Assembly: GCA_051748565.1 (NCBI GenBank)
Contig: JBNJHN010000008.1
Span: 1 to 56,109, forward strand
DNA length: 56,109 bases
Direction of reading: 5' to 3'
From: SKPH01 sp051748565
GTDB lineage: Bacteria > Bacillota > Dethiobacteria > DTU022
The first letter of the stretch is position 1, and each line of letters starts with the position of its first letter. The notes below the pieces were generated by a model. That model saw only the letters and a program-made list of their open reading frames with translations. It was not told the origin of the DNA and searched no databases. Made by a program: the position numbers and the translations under genes. Of this stretch, positions 17,734 through 25,110 are shown piece after piece.

Positions 17734-18153
17734 ATGGTGAATCTTAAAATTAAATTTACTGATTATATAATTGTCGGGGCTATCCTGCTTTTGGGGGCAT
17801 CCGGCTTTTGGTTTAACCTTCAGCAGGTTAGCGCTGCAGAGCACAAATATGCAATAGTCTATGTTGCGAATCAGCAGGTTGCTGAATTATCTTTGACACC
17901 GGGAGATCAATTCAGTTATTCCTTTAACTTTGGAGAAGATGGCAAAAATACGGCATTGGTTGAAATTAATGACGGACGTGTTAGAATGCTGCCTCTTGAT
18001 GATCATATCTGTCCCAAGCATATTTGTTCTCATACGGGTTGGATAGAATATTCTTATCAGAGCATTGTATGTCTGCCTAACCAGATAATGATTGTGTTTT
18101 CTGAAACCATGTCAGGCGATGCCGGTGAAAATCTTGACGGTTTAACCTATTAG
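17734..18153 (+). CDS. Exported NusG domain II-containing protein
   Basis: A 139-residue protein with an N-terminal signal anchor (about 9-27, DYIIVGAILLLGASGFWF) and an extracellular domain of the NusG-II family. The diagnostic part is HICPKHICSHTGWI followed by QSIVCLPNQIMIV, giving three cysteines (two in C-x4-C and one in VCLPN) typical of this family. In many Clostridia it is found beside electron-transfer or quinone-related genes; here it stands alone between the acyl-CoA synthetase and the yceD operon. Its function is not known. Confidence 0.85.
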   Translation: MVNLKIKFTDYIIVGAILLLGASGFWFNLQQVSAAEHKYAIVYVANQQVAELSLTPGDQFSYSFNFGEDGKNTALVEINDGRVRMLPLDDHICPKHICSHTGWIEYSYQSIVCLPNQIMIVFSETMSGDAGENLDGLTY

Positions 18154-18202
18154 CCCCGGTTTTAAGAGTGATATATTTGTAAGCCGACAGGATATTGTTT
18201 TG

Positions 18203-18231
18203 TTGACAAAGAATTTGAAGGTCTATATAAT
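18203..18231 (+). promoter_or_regulatory. Consensus sigma-A promoter of the yceD-rpmF-plsX-fab run
   Basis: TTGACA (18203-18208) and TATAAT (18226-18231), 17 nt apart: both hexamers and the spacing match the consensus exactly. It should be one of the strongest promoters in the window and may read through yceD, rpmF and the fatty-acid genes. No FapR-type operator was recognised around it. Confidence 0.85.
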
Positions 18232-18258
18232 TACTTTAGTTTTTTCGGGGTGAGGATT

Positions 18259-18789
18259 ATGCACATATACCTGCCCGAAGTATTTTTGAAAGATGGAGAA
18301 GCAGTCGACTTCAATTTTGAAGAAGTCCTTTCGGACTGCTTCGATGATTTTTCAGGAAATGGAAATTTCAGCCTGCAGATTAGTGTGTCTTGCAGTGGAG
18401 ATAAAGTGATGGTCAGCGGCATACTTGAGGCATCAGTTGAGGTAATATGTTCAAGGTGCCTTGAAAAATTTGAGAATAATTTTAAAACTGATTTTACCGA
18501 AGCTTTTACAATAATCAGTAAAGCTCCATCAGATGAATCTCCTGACTTGTTAGCTGACGAGATTGCAAATTTGCTGACTGTATCTGGAGACTATCTCTAC
18601 CTGGACGAGTATATTCGCCAATTAATTATTCTGGCCCAGGATTATAGTCCGCTTTGTAAGGTGGATTGTAAAGGTATCTGTGCCGGATGTGGAGTCGATT
18701 TAAACAATTCATCCTGCCGTTGCAGCAAAGATGACAGTCAGGTCGATGTAAGACTGTTAAAATTAAAAGAATTAAAACCCGGCAGATAA
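18259..18789 (+). CDS. yceD: YceD/DUF177 family protein
   Basis: Conserved 176-residue protein coupled to L32 in most bacteria and thought to take part in 23S rRNA accumulation or 50S assembly. Four cysteines are visible in two clusters: CSRCLEKF in the middle and CKVDCKGICAGCGVDLNNSS near the end, then CRCSKDD. ATG 18259 follows GGGGTGAGG. It is followed by rpmF after 21 nt. The first 80 nt of the coding region contain several nested inverted repeats (see the repeat at 18298-18342). Confidence 0.9.
   Translation: MHIYLPEVFLKDGEAVDFNFEEVLSDCFDDFSGNGNFSLQISVSCSGDKVMVSGILEASVEVICSRCLEKFENNFKTDFTEAFTIISKAPSDESPDLLADEIANLLTVSGDYLYLDEYIRQLIILAQDYSPLCKVDCKGICAGCGVDLNNSSCRCSKDDSQVDVRLLKLKELKPGR
18298..18342 (+). 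repeat. Nested inverted repeats inside the yceD 5' coding region
   Basis: The arms GAAGCAGTC (18298-18306) and GACTGCTTC (18334-18342) are perfect complements. Between them lie CTTCAA/TTGAAG (18309-18314/18317-18322) and AGTCC/GGACT (18324-18328/18333-18337). The last pair competes with the outer stem for the bases 18334-18337, so two alternative folds are possible. The segment starts 40 nt into the coding region. Confidence 0.55.
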
Positions 18790-18810
18790 GAATAACGAGG
18801 AGGCGTTATA

Positions 18811-18987
18811 GTGGCTGTTCCCAAAAGAAGAACTTCAAAATCAAAGCGGAATATGAGGCGTGCCCAGAGCAAACTTTCGGTTCCCCGTCTGATTCCCTGC
18901 CCGCAGTGTCATGAATTAAAACCCGGACACAGGGTTTGTTTGAATTGCGGTTATTATAAAGATCGTGAAGCTGTAAAAGTGAAATAA
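18811..18987 (+). CDS. rpmF: Ribosomal protein L32
   Basis: A 58-residue 50S protein. It reads AVPKRRTSKSKRNMRRAQ at the start and carries the zinc ribbon CPQCHELKPGHRVCLNC (C-x2-C and C-x2-C). GTG 18811 is behind GAGGAGG. The gene lies between yceD and plsX, the conserved order. Confidence 0.97.
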   Translation: MAVPKRRTSKSKRNMRRAQSKLSVPRLIPCPQCHELKPGHRVCLNCGYYKDREAVKVK

Positions 18988-19000
18988 TAAAACTATTTCA

Positions 19001-19041
19001 GTACGCTCCTATTGCTAATAGCATGGCGATAAGGGGCGTAC
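19001..19041 (+). repeat. Inverted repeat between rpmF and plsX
   Basis: GTACGCTCCT (19001-19010) pairs with AGGGGCGTAC (19032-19041), one G-U pair included, and the region between holds CTATT/AATAG around a GCT loop. It is not followed by a T tract, so it is unlikely to be an ordinary terminator; it could be an attenuating or processing hairpin ahead of plsX. Confidence 0.5.
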
Positions 19042-19083
19042 TGTATTTATGGCTAAAAAAATTAATGGGAAGTGGTTTGTTTG

Positions 19084-20115
19084 GTGCGAGTGGCAGTTGA
19101 TGCTATGGGCGGGGATTATGCTCCTGCTGAAATTATCAGCGGGGCATTGTCTGCGCTTTCTCATTTGGATAATTTGCACATTATATTTGTTGGAAGGGAA
19201 AATGAAGTTATAAATTCCTTGGGAAAAAAGCAATATCCGAGAGAGCGAATAGAAATATGCCATGCTTCAGAAGTTATAAAGTGTGACGATGATCCTGGAT
19301 TATCAATCAGGAATAAAAAAGAATCCTCCATGGTAAAAGCCCTGCAGATGGTCCGCGCGGGAGAAGCCGATGCAGCGGTCAGTGCCGGCAATACAGGTGC
19401 ACTTATGGCCGGAGGCCTTTTATTTCTTGGGCGTTTGAGCGGAATCAGCCGTCCGGCCTTACTAACACCAATGCCCAGCTTCAGTGGAAAACCTGTTTTA
19501 TTCCTTGACGTGGGTGCCAATATGGATGCCCGCCCCGAGCAGCTTTTACAGTATGCGCATATGGGCCGAATTTATGCGCAGCAAATATTAGGCTATCCGG
19601 AACCGCGGGTGGCTTTGCTCAATGTAGGAGTAGAATCAAACAAAGGGAACAGCCAGGTAAAAAAAGCATATACATTGTTTAAAGATCATCTGCCGGGTTT
19701 TTGCGGGAATGTTGAAGGAACAGAAGTCTTCTTTAATGCTGCAGAAGTTGTAGTTTGCGATGGCTTCATTGGAAATATCTTTCTTAAAACATCCGAAGGG
19801 TTATCCAGGGCCATTCTCAGTTATTTCAGGCAGCAGATACCAAATAAACTCAGTTATAAAATTGGCGCATTACTGCTCAAACCAGTTTTCCTCGGTTTGC
19901 GCGAAAAAATTGACGCCTCCGGATATGGCGGAGCGCCGCTGCTGGGAATAAACGGTCTTTGCATCAAGTGCCATGGTTCATCAAAAGCCAGGTCAATAGA
20001 GCAGGCTTTACTCAAGCAAGCCTACCCGTTCGTGGATAAAGATGTTATCCGAAAACTTCAATCAGCTTTGGACACTCTGAAAGTTGAAATCGGTGAGGGT
20101 CCTTATCATGAATAA
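19084..20115 (+). CDS. plsX: Phosphate acyltransferase PlsX
   Basis: Makes acyl-phosphate from acyl-ACP for phosphatidic acid synthesis (PlsX/PlsY pathway), a peripheral membrane enzyme. The start MRVAVDAMGGDYAP is the family hallmark, followed by AVSAGNTGALMA and LLNVGVESNKGN. I choose GTG 19084, which yields this N-terminus and is about 8 nt after AAGTGG; TTG 19081 or GTG 19072 are possible. 343 residues. Its end overlaps fabH by 8 nt. Confidence 0.95.
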   Translation: MRVAVDAMGGDYAPAEIISGALSALSHLDNLHIIFVGRENEVINSLGKKQYPRERIEICHASEVIKCDDDPGLSIRNKKESSMVKALQMVRAGEADAAVSAGNTGALMAGGLLFLGRLSGISRPALLTPMPSFSGKPVLFLDVGANMDARPEQLLQYAHMGRIYAQQILGYPEPRVALLNVGVESNKGNSQVKKAYTLFKDHLPGFCGNVEGTEVFFNAAEVVVCDGFIGNIFLKTSEGLSRAILSYFRQQIPNKLSYKIGALLLKPVFLGLREKIDASGYGGAPLLGINGLCIKCHGSSKARSIEQALLKQAYPFVDKDVIRKLQSALDTLKVEIGEGPYHE

Positions 20116-21097
20116 ATGCATCAATACTATTATTACCGGAACCGGGGCAGCCCTGCCCGAACAGAGAATTACAAACTCTGATTTAGAAAAAATGGTTGAA
20201 ACCAGCGATGAATGGATAGTAGCAAGGACTGGCATTCGGGAGCGAAGAAAGCTGGAAGATAGTTTATCCGGTGTAGATCTCACAGAGAAAGCTTCCCGGG
20301 AAGCACTTGAAAGGGCTTCATTGGATTCATCAGAACTAGATTTAATTATTGTGGCAACGGTAACTCCCGATTACCTTACACCTTCAACTTCCTGCCTGCT
20401 GCAGGCCAGGCTGAAGGCTTTTAAAGCCGCGGCGCTGGACTTGTCTGCCGGATGCACCGGCTTTATTTATGCCCTCGCTGTCGGCCACCAGTTTATCAGC
20501 AGCGGGGTCTATAATAAAGTGCTTGTAGTTGGGGTTGAAGTTTTAACCCGTATTACCGATTGGGAAGATCGCAGTACATGTGTCTTATTTGGTGACGGGG
20601 CAGGGGCGGTGGTGCTCCAGGCGACAGAAGAGGAAAGAGGTTTCATAAACTTTACCTTAAAATCGGATGGGCGGGGTGCAGAGCTGTTAATTCTTCCTGC
20701 CGGTGGTAACGCTATGCCGGCCAGTATAGAAACCTTGCAGAACAGGCAGCATTATCTCAAGATGAATGGTAACGAAATATTTAAGTTTGCTGTACGAGTA
20801 GTTGAAGAAACGCTGCTCGGCATGTTGGGGCTTGAAAAACTAAAACCGGAACATCTTGATTATCTTTTTTTACACCAGGCGAATCTGAGGATTATTGAAC
20901 ATATTCGCAAACGCCTGAAACTGCCCACCGATAAAGTTCCTGTTAACATAGATCGTTTTGGAAATATGTCATCCGCGACTATACCGATTGCTATCCATGA
21001 AGAAATTATTGCAGGACGTCTGAAAGAAGGCCATTTAGTAGCCATGGTTGCCTTTGGAGCAGGGCTGACCTGGGGAGGCCTTTTAATGAAATGGTAA
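20108..21097 (+). CDS. fabH: 3-oxoacyl-ACP synthase III
   Basis: Starts fatty-acid synthesis by condensing acyl-CoA with malonyl-ACP. The 329-residue thiolase-fold protein has the catalytic Cys116 in DLSAGCTGFIYAL, His in FLHQANLRIIEH and Asn in RFGNMSSATIPIA: the Cys-His-Asn triad. DEWIVARTGIRERR near the N-terminus is typical. ATG 20108 overlaps the plsX end (8 nt), behind GGTGAGGG. Followed by fabD after 19 nt. Confidence 0.97.
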   Translation: MNKCINTIITGTGAALPEQRITNSDLEKMVETSDEWIVARTGIRERRKLEDSLSGVDLTEKASREALERASLDSSELDLIIVATVTPDYLTPSTSCLLQARLKAFKAAALDLSAGCTGFIYALAVGHQFISSGVYNKVLVVGVEVLTRITDWEDRSTCVLFGDGAGAVVLQATEEERGFINFTLKSDGRGAELLILPAGGNAMPASIETLQNRQHYLKMNGNEIFKFAVRVVEETLLGMLGLEKLKPEHLDYLFLHQANLRIIEHIRKRLKLPTDKVPVNIDRFGNMSSATIPIAIHEEIIAGRLKEGHLVAMVAFGAGLTWGGLLMKW

Positions 21098-21116
21098 CTA
21101 AGGAGTTAAGACTGCT

Positions 21117-22040
21117 GTGAAAATTGCATATCTCTTTCCCGGACAGGGAGCACAATATGTTGGAATGGGCAAAGATTTCTATGATTGCTATTCGGAAGCC
21201 CGTTCTGTTTTTGCTCAGACCGAAAAAGCTATGGGCCATGAATTCCTGGAGATGATTTTCACCGGGCCGGAAAGCAAGCTTCAGATGACCGAATATACCC
21301 AACCGGCAATTCTGACTGTAAGCGTTGCCATATATCGTATTATCGAAAGCTTGGGTTTCCGGGCAGCAGGTTTTGCCGGACTGAGCCTAGGTGAATACAG
21401 TGCCCTGGTAGCAGCAGAATCTTTGCAATTCAAGCAGGCTTTACCCCTGGTTCAAAGACGCGGAATATTTATGCAGGAAGAAGTTTCTCCCGGTGAAGGT
21501 TCCATGGTTGCTATTATGGGTCTGGAACATAAGGTTGTTGAAGCATTATGTCATGATGCTGCTTCTGAAGGATTGGTATCACCGGCCAACTATAATTGTC
21601 CCGGGCAAATTGTTATCTCCGGCCACTCAAAGGCAATCAGTTATGCTGCCAGGCTGGCCAGGGAAGCGGGCGCAAAGAAAGTAACTGAGCTCAAAGTGAG
21701 TGCTCCATTTCACTGTGCCTTGTTACAGCCTGTTGAAGAACGCTTGTCTGAAGAATTGGATAAAATCACTGTAAAAAAACCTGCAGCCCCGGTTGTTTTT
21801 AATGTTTCTGCTCAATTTACTGAAAATCCTGAGCAAATAAAAGCTAACCTGGTTAACCAGGTTAGCAACCCGATTCTCTGGGAACAATCGATTCGAAACC
21901 TGATTGCCGCCGGGATTGATTCTTTTATCAGCCTGGGGCCCGGCAACTCCCTGAGCAGACTGATGAAAAGGATTGCTCCCGACCTGAAAACTTTTTCGAT
22001 CGAAAAAGCAGGCGATATCGACGTTTTGCTGGAACTTTAA
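21117..22040 (+). CDS. fabD: Malonyl-CoA:ACP transacylase
   Basis: Loads malonyl groups onto ACP. The 307-residue protein opens AYLFPGQGAQYVGMG, has the active-site Ser90 in GLSLGEYSAL and the catalytic His in SAPFHCALL. GTG 21117 follows AAGGAG. The coding sequence includes a perfect 24-bp palindrome at 21843-21866 that encodes a normal family segment. fabG starts 20 nt downstream. Confidence 0.97.
   Translation: MKIAYLFPGQGAQYVGMGKDFYDCYSEARSVFAQTEKAMGHEFLEMIFTGPESKLQMTEYTQPAILTVSVAIYRIIESLGFRAAGFAGLSLGEYSALVAAESLQFKQALPLVQRRGIFMQEEVSPGEGSMVAIMGLEHKVVEALCHDAASEGLVSPANYNCPGQIVISGHSKAISYAARLAREAGAKKVTELKVSAPFHCALLQPVEERLSEELDKITVKKPAAPVVFNVSAQFTENPEQIKANLVNQVSNPILWEQSIRNLIAAGIDSFISLGPGNSLSRLMKRIAPDLKTFSIEKAGDIDVLLEL
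21843..21866. repeat. Perfect 24-bp palindrome inside fabD
   Basis: The half-site GCTAACCTGGTT is followed without a spacer by its exact complement AACCAGGTTAGC. It encodes the residues ANLVNQVS. It could extrude as a hairpin or be a symmetrical protein-binding site; nothing else in the window repeats it. Confidence 0.6.
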
Positions 22041-22059
22041 ATGCAGAGAGGTGTTATTT

Positions 22060-22803
22060 TTGGATTTAACAGGTAAAGCAGCCATAGTAACCGGTGCATC
22101 GAGAGGAATCGGCCGAGCCACGGCTATATCATTAGCCCGTTCAGGAGCATCTGTTGTTATTAATTACAGTCGGAACCAGGCAGCTGCTGAAGCAGTTAAG
22201 AAATCTATTGAAGATTTTGGTGGAAAAGCCGCTATTAACCAGGCTGATGTCTCTGATTATATCCAATGCGAATCCCTCGTAAAAAGTTCTATTGATCAAT
22301 TTGGAAGAATTGATATACTAATTAATAATGCCGGTATTACCCGCGATAATTTGCTGGCCAGAATGAAATCAGAAGAGTGGCAGCAAGTAATTGATACGAA
22401 TCTTACCGGGGTTTATAACTGCTGCCGGGCTATAGTAAAGCCTTTGCTGAAACAAAAAAGCGGCGGACGGATTATTAATATAGCCTCGGTTGCGGGGATA
22501 CATGGAAACAGCGGACAGGCCAACTATGCAGCCGCCAAGGGTGGTGTAATTGCTTTTACCCGCACACTGGCCAAGGAACTTGGTTCGCGCAATATAACCG
22601 TAAACGCAGTTGCACCGGGCTTTATTGAGACCGAGATGACAGAAGCTATTTCGGATCAGGTGAAGGAACAGGTTTTATCCCGCATCGCCCTTAGCCGTTT
22701 TGGCCAACCCGAAGATGTCGCCGAGGTAATTTTGTTCCTGGCATCATCTGCCGGATATGTTACCGGTCAGGTTATTGCAGTCGACGGCTATTTATCAATG
22801 TGA
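22060..22803 (+). CDS. fabG: 3-oxoacyl-ACP reductase
   Basis: NADPH-dependent reductase of the elongation cycle, short-chain dehydrogenase fold. The 247-residue protein has TGASRGIGRATA (cofactor loop, about 11-22), NNAG (in ILINNAGITRDN), the catalytic Ser in NIASVAGI and Tyr-x3-Lys in ANYAAAKGG, and VTGQVIAVDGYLSM at the end. TTG 22060 is 7 nt behind GAGAGGTG and gives the standard length; GTG 22051 falls inside that site. Confidence 0.96.
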   Translation: MDLTGKAAIVTGASRGIGRATAISLARSGASVVINYSRNQAAAEAVKKSIEDFGGKAAINQADVSDYIQCESLVKSSIDQFGRIDILINNAGITRDNLLARMKSEEWQQVIDTNLTGVYNCCRAIVKPLLKQKSGGRIINIASVAGIHGNSGQANYAAAKGGVIAFTRTLAKELGSRNITVNAVAPGFIETEMTEAISDQVKEQVLSRIALSRFGQPEDVAEVILFLASSAGYVTGQVIAVDGYLSM

Positions 22804-22861
22804 CATCTCGTCAATCTCATGATAGACTATAATGAATACTTTTGGGAGGAGGGCTGGATCT

Positions 22862-23089
22862 GTGAGCGTTGAAACAAGAGTTAAAGATATTATTGCCGAT
22901 CAACTTGAAGTAGCGGTTGACAAGCTTAGTGCCGAAACTACATTCGAAGATATCGATGCCGATTCATTGGATATTGTAGAATTAGTAATGGCTTTGGAAG
23001 AAGAATTCGACCTGGAAATTTCAGATCAGGAAATTGAAAACATTAAAACAGTTGGCGATGTTATCAAGTACATAGAATCCAATGTTTAG
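22862..23089 (+). CDS. acpP: Acyl carrier protein
   Basis: Carries growing acyl chains on phosphopantetheine. The 75-residue acidic helical protein has the attachment site Ser35 in DADSLDIVEL. GTG 22862 is 9 nt behind GGAGGAGG. It lies between fabG and fabF as in most Bacillota. Confidence 0.97.
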   Translation: MSVETRVKDIIADQLEVAVDKLSAETTFEDIDADSLDIVELVMALEEEFDLEISDQEIENIKTVGDVIKYIESNV

Positions 23090-23109
23090 GGAATTCTTGA
23101 GGTGAAAAT

Positions 23110-24348
23110 GTGCGTAGAGTTGTAATAACAGGGGTCGGACTTGTAACACCATTAGGTTCTGATAAATTTGAATTCTGGAATAATCTCGTTGAAGGTAAAA
23201 GTGGTATTTCTGCTGTCGAGAGCTTTGATGTTAGCCAGTACCCCTGCCGCATAGCAGGAGAAATAAAAGATTTTGACCCCGCCTTTTACATGGAAAAAAA
23301 AGAAGCAAAAAGAGTTGACCGTTATACTCAGCTTGGAATTGCTGCTGCTTTACAGGCCTGGCGGGATGCCGGCCTTGATAGCATCGAACTGGATAAAGAT
23401 GAGATCGGGGTATTGGTTGGCTCCGGTATAGGCGGTATTCAAACCATAGAGCAGCAACTTGAGGTTCTTAGAGTAAAAGGACCACGCAGAGTTAGCCCCT
23501 TTTTGGTCCCGGCATTGATTGCAAACATGGCTTCAGGCTATATATCTATTATCCTGGGTTTACGTGGTCCTAACTCAACAGTAGTAACTGCCTGTGCCAC
23601 TTCAACACACGCAGTTGGTGATGCCTGGCACATTATCGGGCGGGGTGAAGCAGAGATCATGCTGGCCGGTGGTGCTGAAGCGACAATCAGCCATCTCGCT
23701 TTTTCCGGGTTTTCGTCAGCGCGTGCTTTATCAACCCGTAATAATGAACCTGAACGGGCATCCAGACCTTTTGATCTTAAGCGGGACGGCTTTGTTATGG
23801 GTGAAGGCGCCGGAATTGTTATACTTGAAGCTCTGGAGCATGCACTTTCCCGGAATGCCACAATCTATGGCGAAATAGTGGGCTACGGTATGTCCGGCGA
23901 TGCTTATCATATGACTGCTCCCGACCCCGAAGGTCAGGGGGCTTTTTTGAGTATGCGTCGTGCATTGGACAGGGCTTCGGTTACACCTGAAGAAGTTGAT
24001 TATATAAATGCTCATGGCACCTCTACTGAATTTAATGACAAAATAGAAACTATGGCTATCAAAAAACTCTTTGGCGAACACGCATACAAGCTTCCGGTAA
24101 GCTCGACGAAATCGATGACCGGGCATCTTTTAGGAGCTGCAGGAGCTGTTGAACTTATTGCCACTTTACTGATCATGCAGTATCAGCTGATCCATCCAAC
24201 GGTAAATTATGAATATCCCGATCCGGATTGTGATCTCGACTATGTGCCAAATCAGGCCAGGAACGCTGTTGTAAATCTGGCCATCTCAAATTCTTTTGGT
24301 TTCGGCGGAACTAATGCTACACTTGCAGTTAAAAGGTACCTGCCTTAA
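23110..24348 (+). CDS. fabF: 3-oxoacyl-ACP synthase II
   Basis: Elongating condensing enzyme. The 412-residue protein begins RRVVITGVGLVTPLG and has the Cys162 site in VVTACATSTHAVG, the two active-site histidines in NAHGTSTEFND and STKSMTGHLLGAAG, and the terminal NSFGFGGTNATL. GTG 23110 lies behind GAGGTGA. rnc follows after 19 nt. Confidence 0.97.
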   Translation: MRRVVITGVGLVTPLGSDKFEFWNNLVEGKSGISAVESFDVSQYPCRIAGEIKDFDPAFYMEKKEAKRVDRYTQLGIAAALQAWRDAGLDSIELDKDEIGVLVGSGIGGIQTIEQQLEVLRVKGPRRVSPFLVPALIANMASGYISIILGLRGPNSTVVTACATSTHAVGDAWHIIGRGEAEIMLAGGAEATISHLAFSGFSSARALSTRNNEPERASRPFDLKRDGFVMGEGAGIVILEALEHALSRNATIYGEIVGYGMSGDAYHMTAPDPEGQGAFLSMRRALDRASVTPEEVDYINAHGTSTEFNDKIETMAIKKLFGEHAYKLPVSSTKSMTGHLLGAAGAVELIATLLIMQYQLIHPTVNYEYPDPDCDLDYVPNQARNAVVNLAISNSFGFGGTNATLAVKRYLP

Positions 24349-24367
24349 AAATTTATGGGGGATGCTG

Positions 24368-25063
24368 ATGCACTGGTCTGAAAGAGTCAAGAATTTTCTC
24401 AATAGTGTGGGATGGGAAATCGACAACCTCAGTCTTTATGAACAGGCTTTAACTCACAGTTCTTTTGCTCATGAAAAGGGGCAGCGTCGCACCAACAACG
24501 AGCGTTTGGAATTTTTAGGCGATGCAGTTCTTGAATTGATTATCAGTGATTACCTTTATGAAACCTACCCTTATTTTCCTGAGGGAAAGCTTACCAGGCT
24601 GCGAGCTGACCTGGTTTGTGAAGCATCTTTGGCCCGCCTGGCATTCGGCTTGAACTTAAGTGAGTATCTTCGTTTAGGCAAAGGTGAGCTAATGGGAGGC
24701 GGCGCAAGCCGTCCTTCATTGCTGGGTGATGCGGTTGAAGCACTTATTGGTGCACTATATCTTGATATTGGCCTTGAAAAATGCAAGCAGCACGTGCTAG
24801 ATCTTTATATGCCAATCATGAAAGACCTTCAGGAAGGTATATTGCGCCGTGATTATAAAACACTGCTGCAGGAGTTTTCCCAGGCCCGCTATGCGGTAAC
24901 CCCGTCATACAGGATAATCGAGGCAAGGGGTCCAGATCACGACAAAGAATTTGAAGCCGAGGTAGCTTTGACCGGTGAAGCTGTTGGCTGCGGACGGGGT
25001 CGCAGCAAAAAGGAAGCGGAGCAGGCAGCAGCGAAAGAAGCCTGGTGCAAGCTCACACCTTAA
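24368..25063 (+). CDS. rnc: Ribonuclease III
   Basis: Double-strand-specific endoribonuclease for rRNA and mRNA processing. The nuclease signature NNERLEFLGDAVLELIIS and the second acidic cluster GDAVEALIGALYLD are present; a dsRNA-binding domain follows (KTLLQEFSQAR to SKKEAEQAAAKEAW). About 231 residues. ATG 24368 is 6 nt behind GGGGG; ATG 24362, two codons earlier, overlaps that spacing. rnc just before smc and ftsY is the normal order. Confidence 0.97.
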   Translation: MHWSERVKNFLNSVGWEIDNLSLYEQALTHSSFAHEKGQRRTNNERLEFLGDAVLELIISDYLYETYPYFPEGKLTRLRADLVCEASLARLAFGLNLSEYLRLGKGELMGGGASRPSLLGDAVEALIGALYLDIGLEKCKQHVLDLYMPIMKDLQEGILRRDYKTLLQEFSQARYAVTPSYRIIEARGPDHDKEFEAEVALTGEAVGCGRGRSKKEAEQAAAKEAWCKLTP

Positions 25064-25110
25064 AACCACGCTCGTATTAGTCTCACAACCTTATTTAGGA
25101 GATTTTTAGC

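Noticed and set aside
18154..18258. A FapR operator before yceD or plsX
   Set aside because: No sequence like the known FapR palindrome was found here or in front of plsX.
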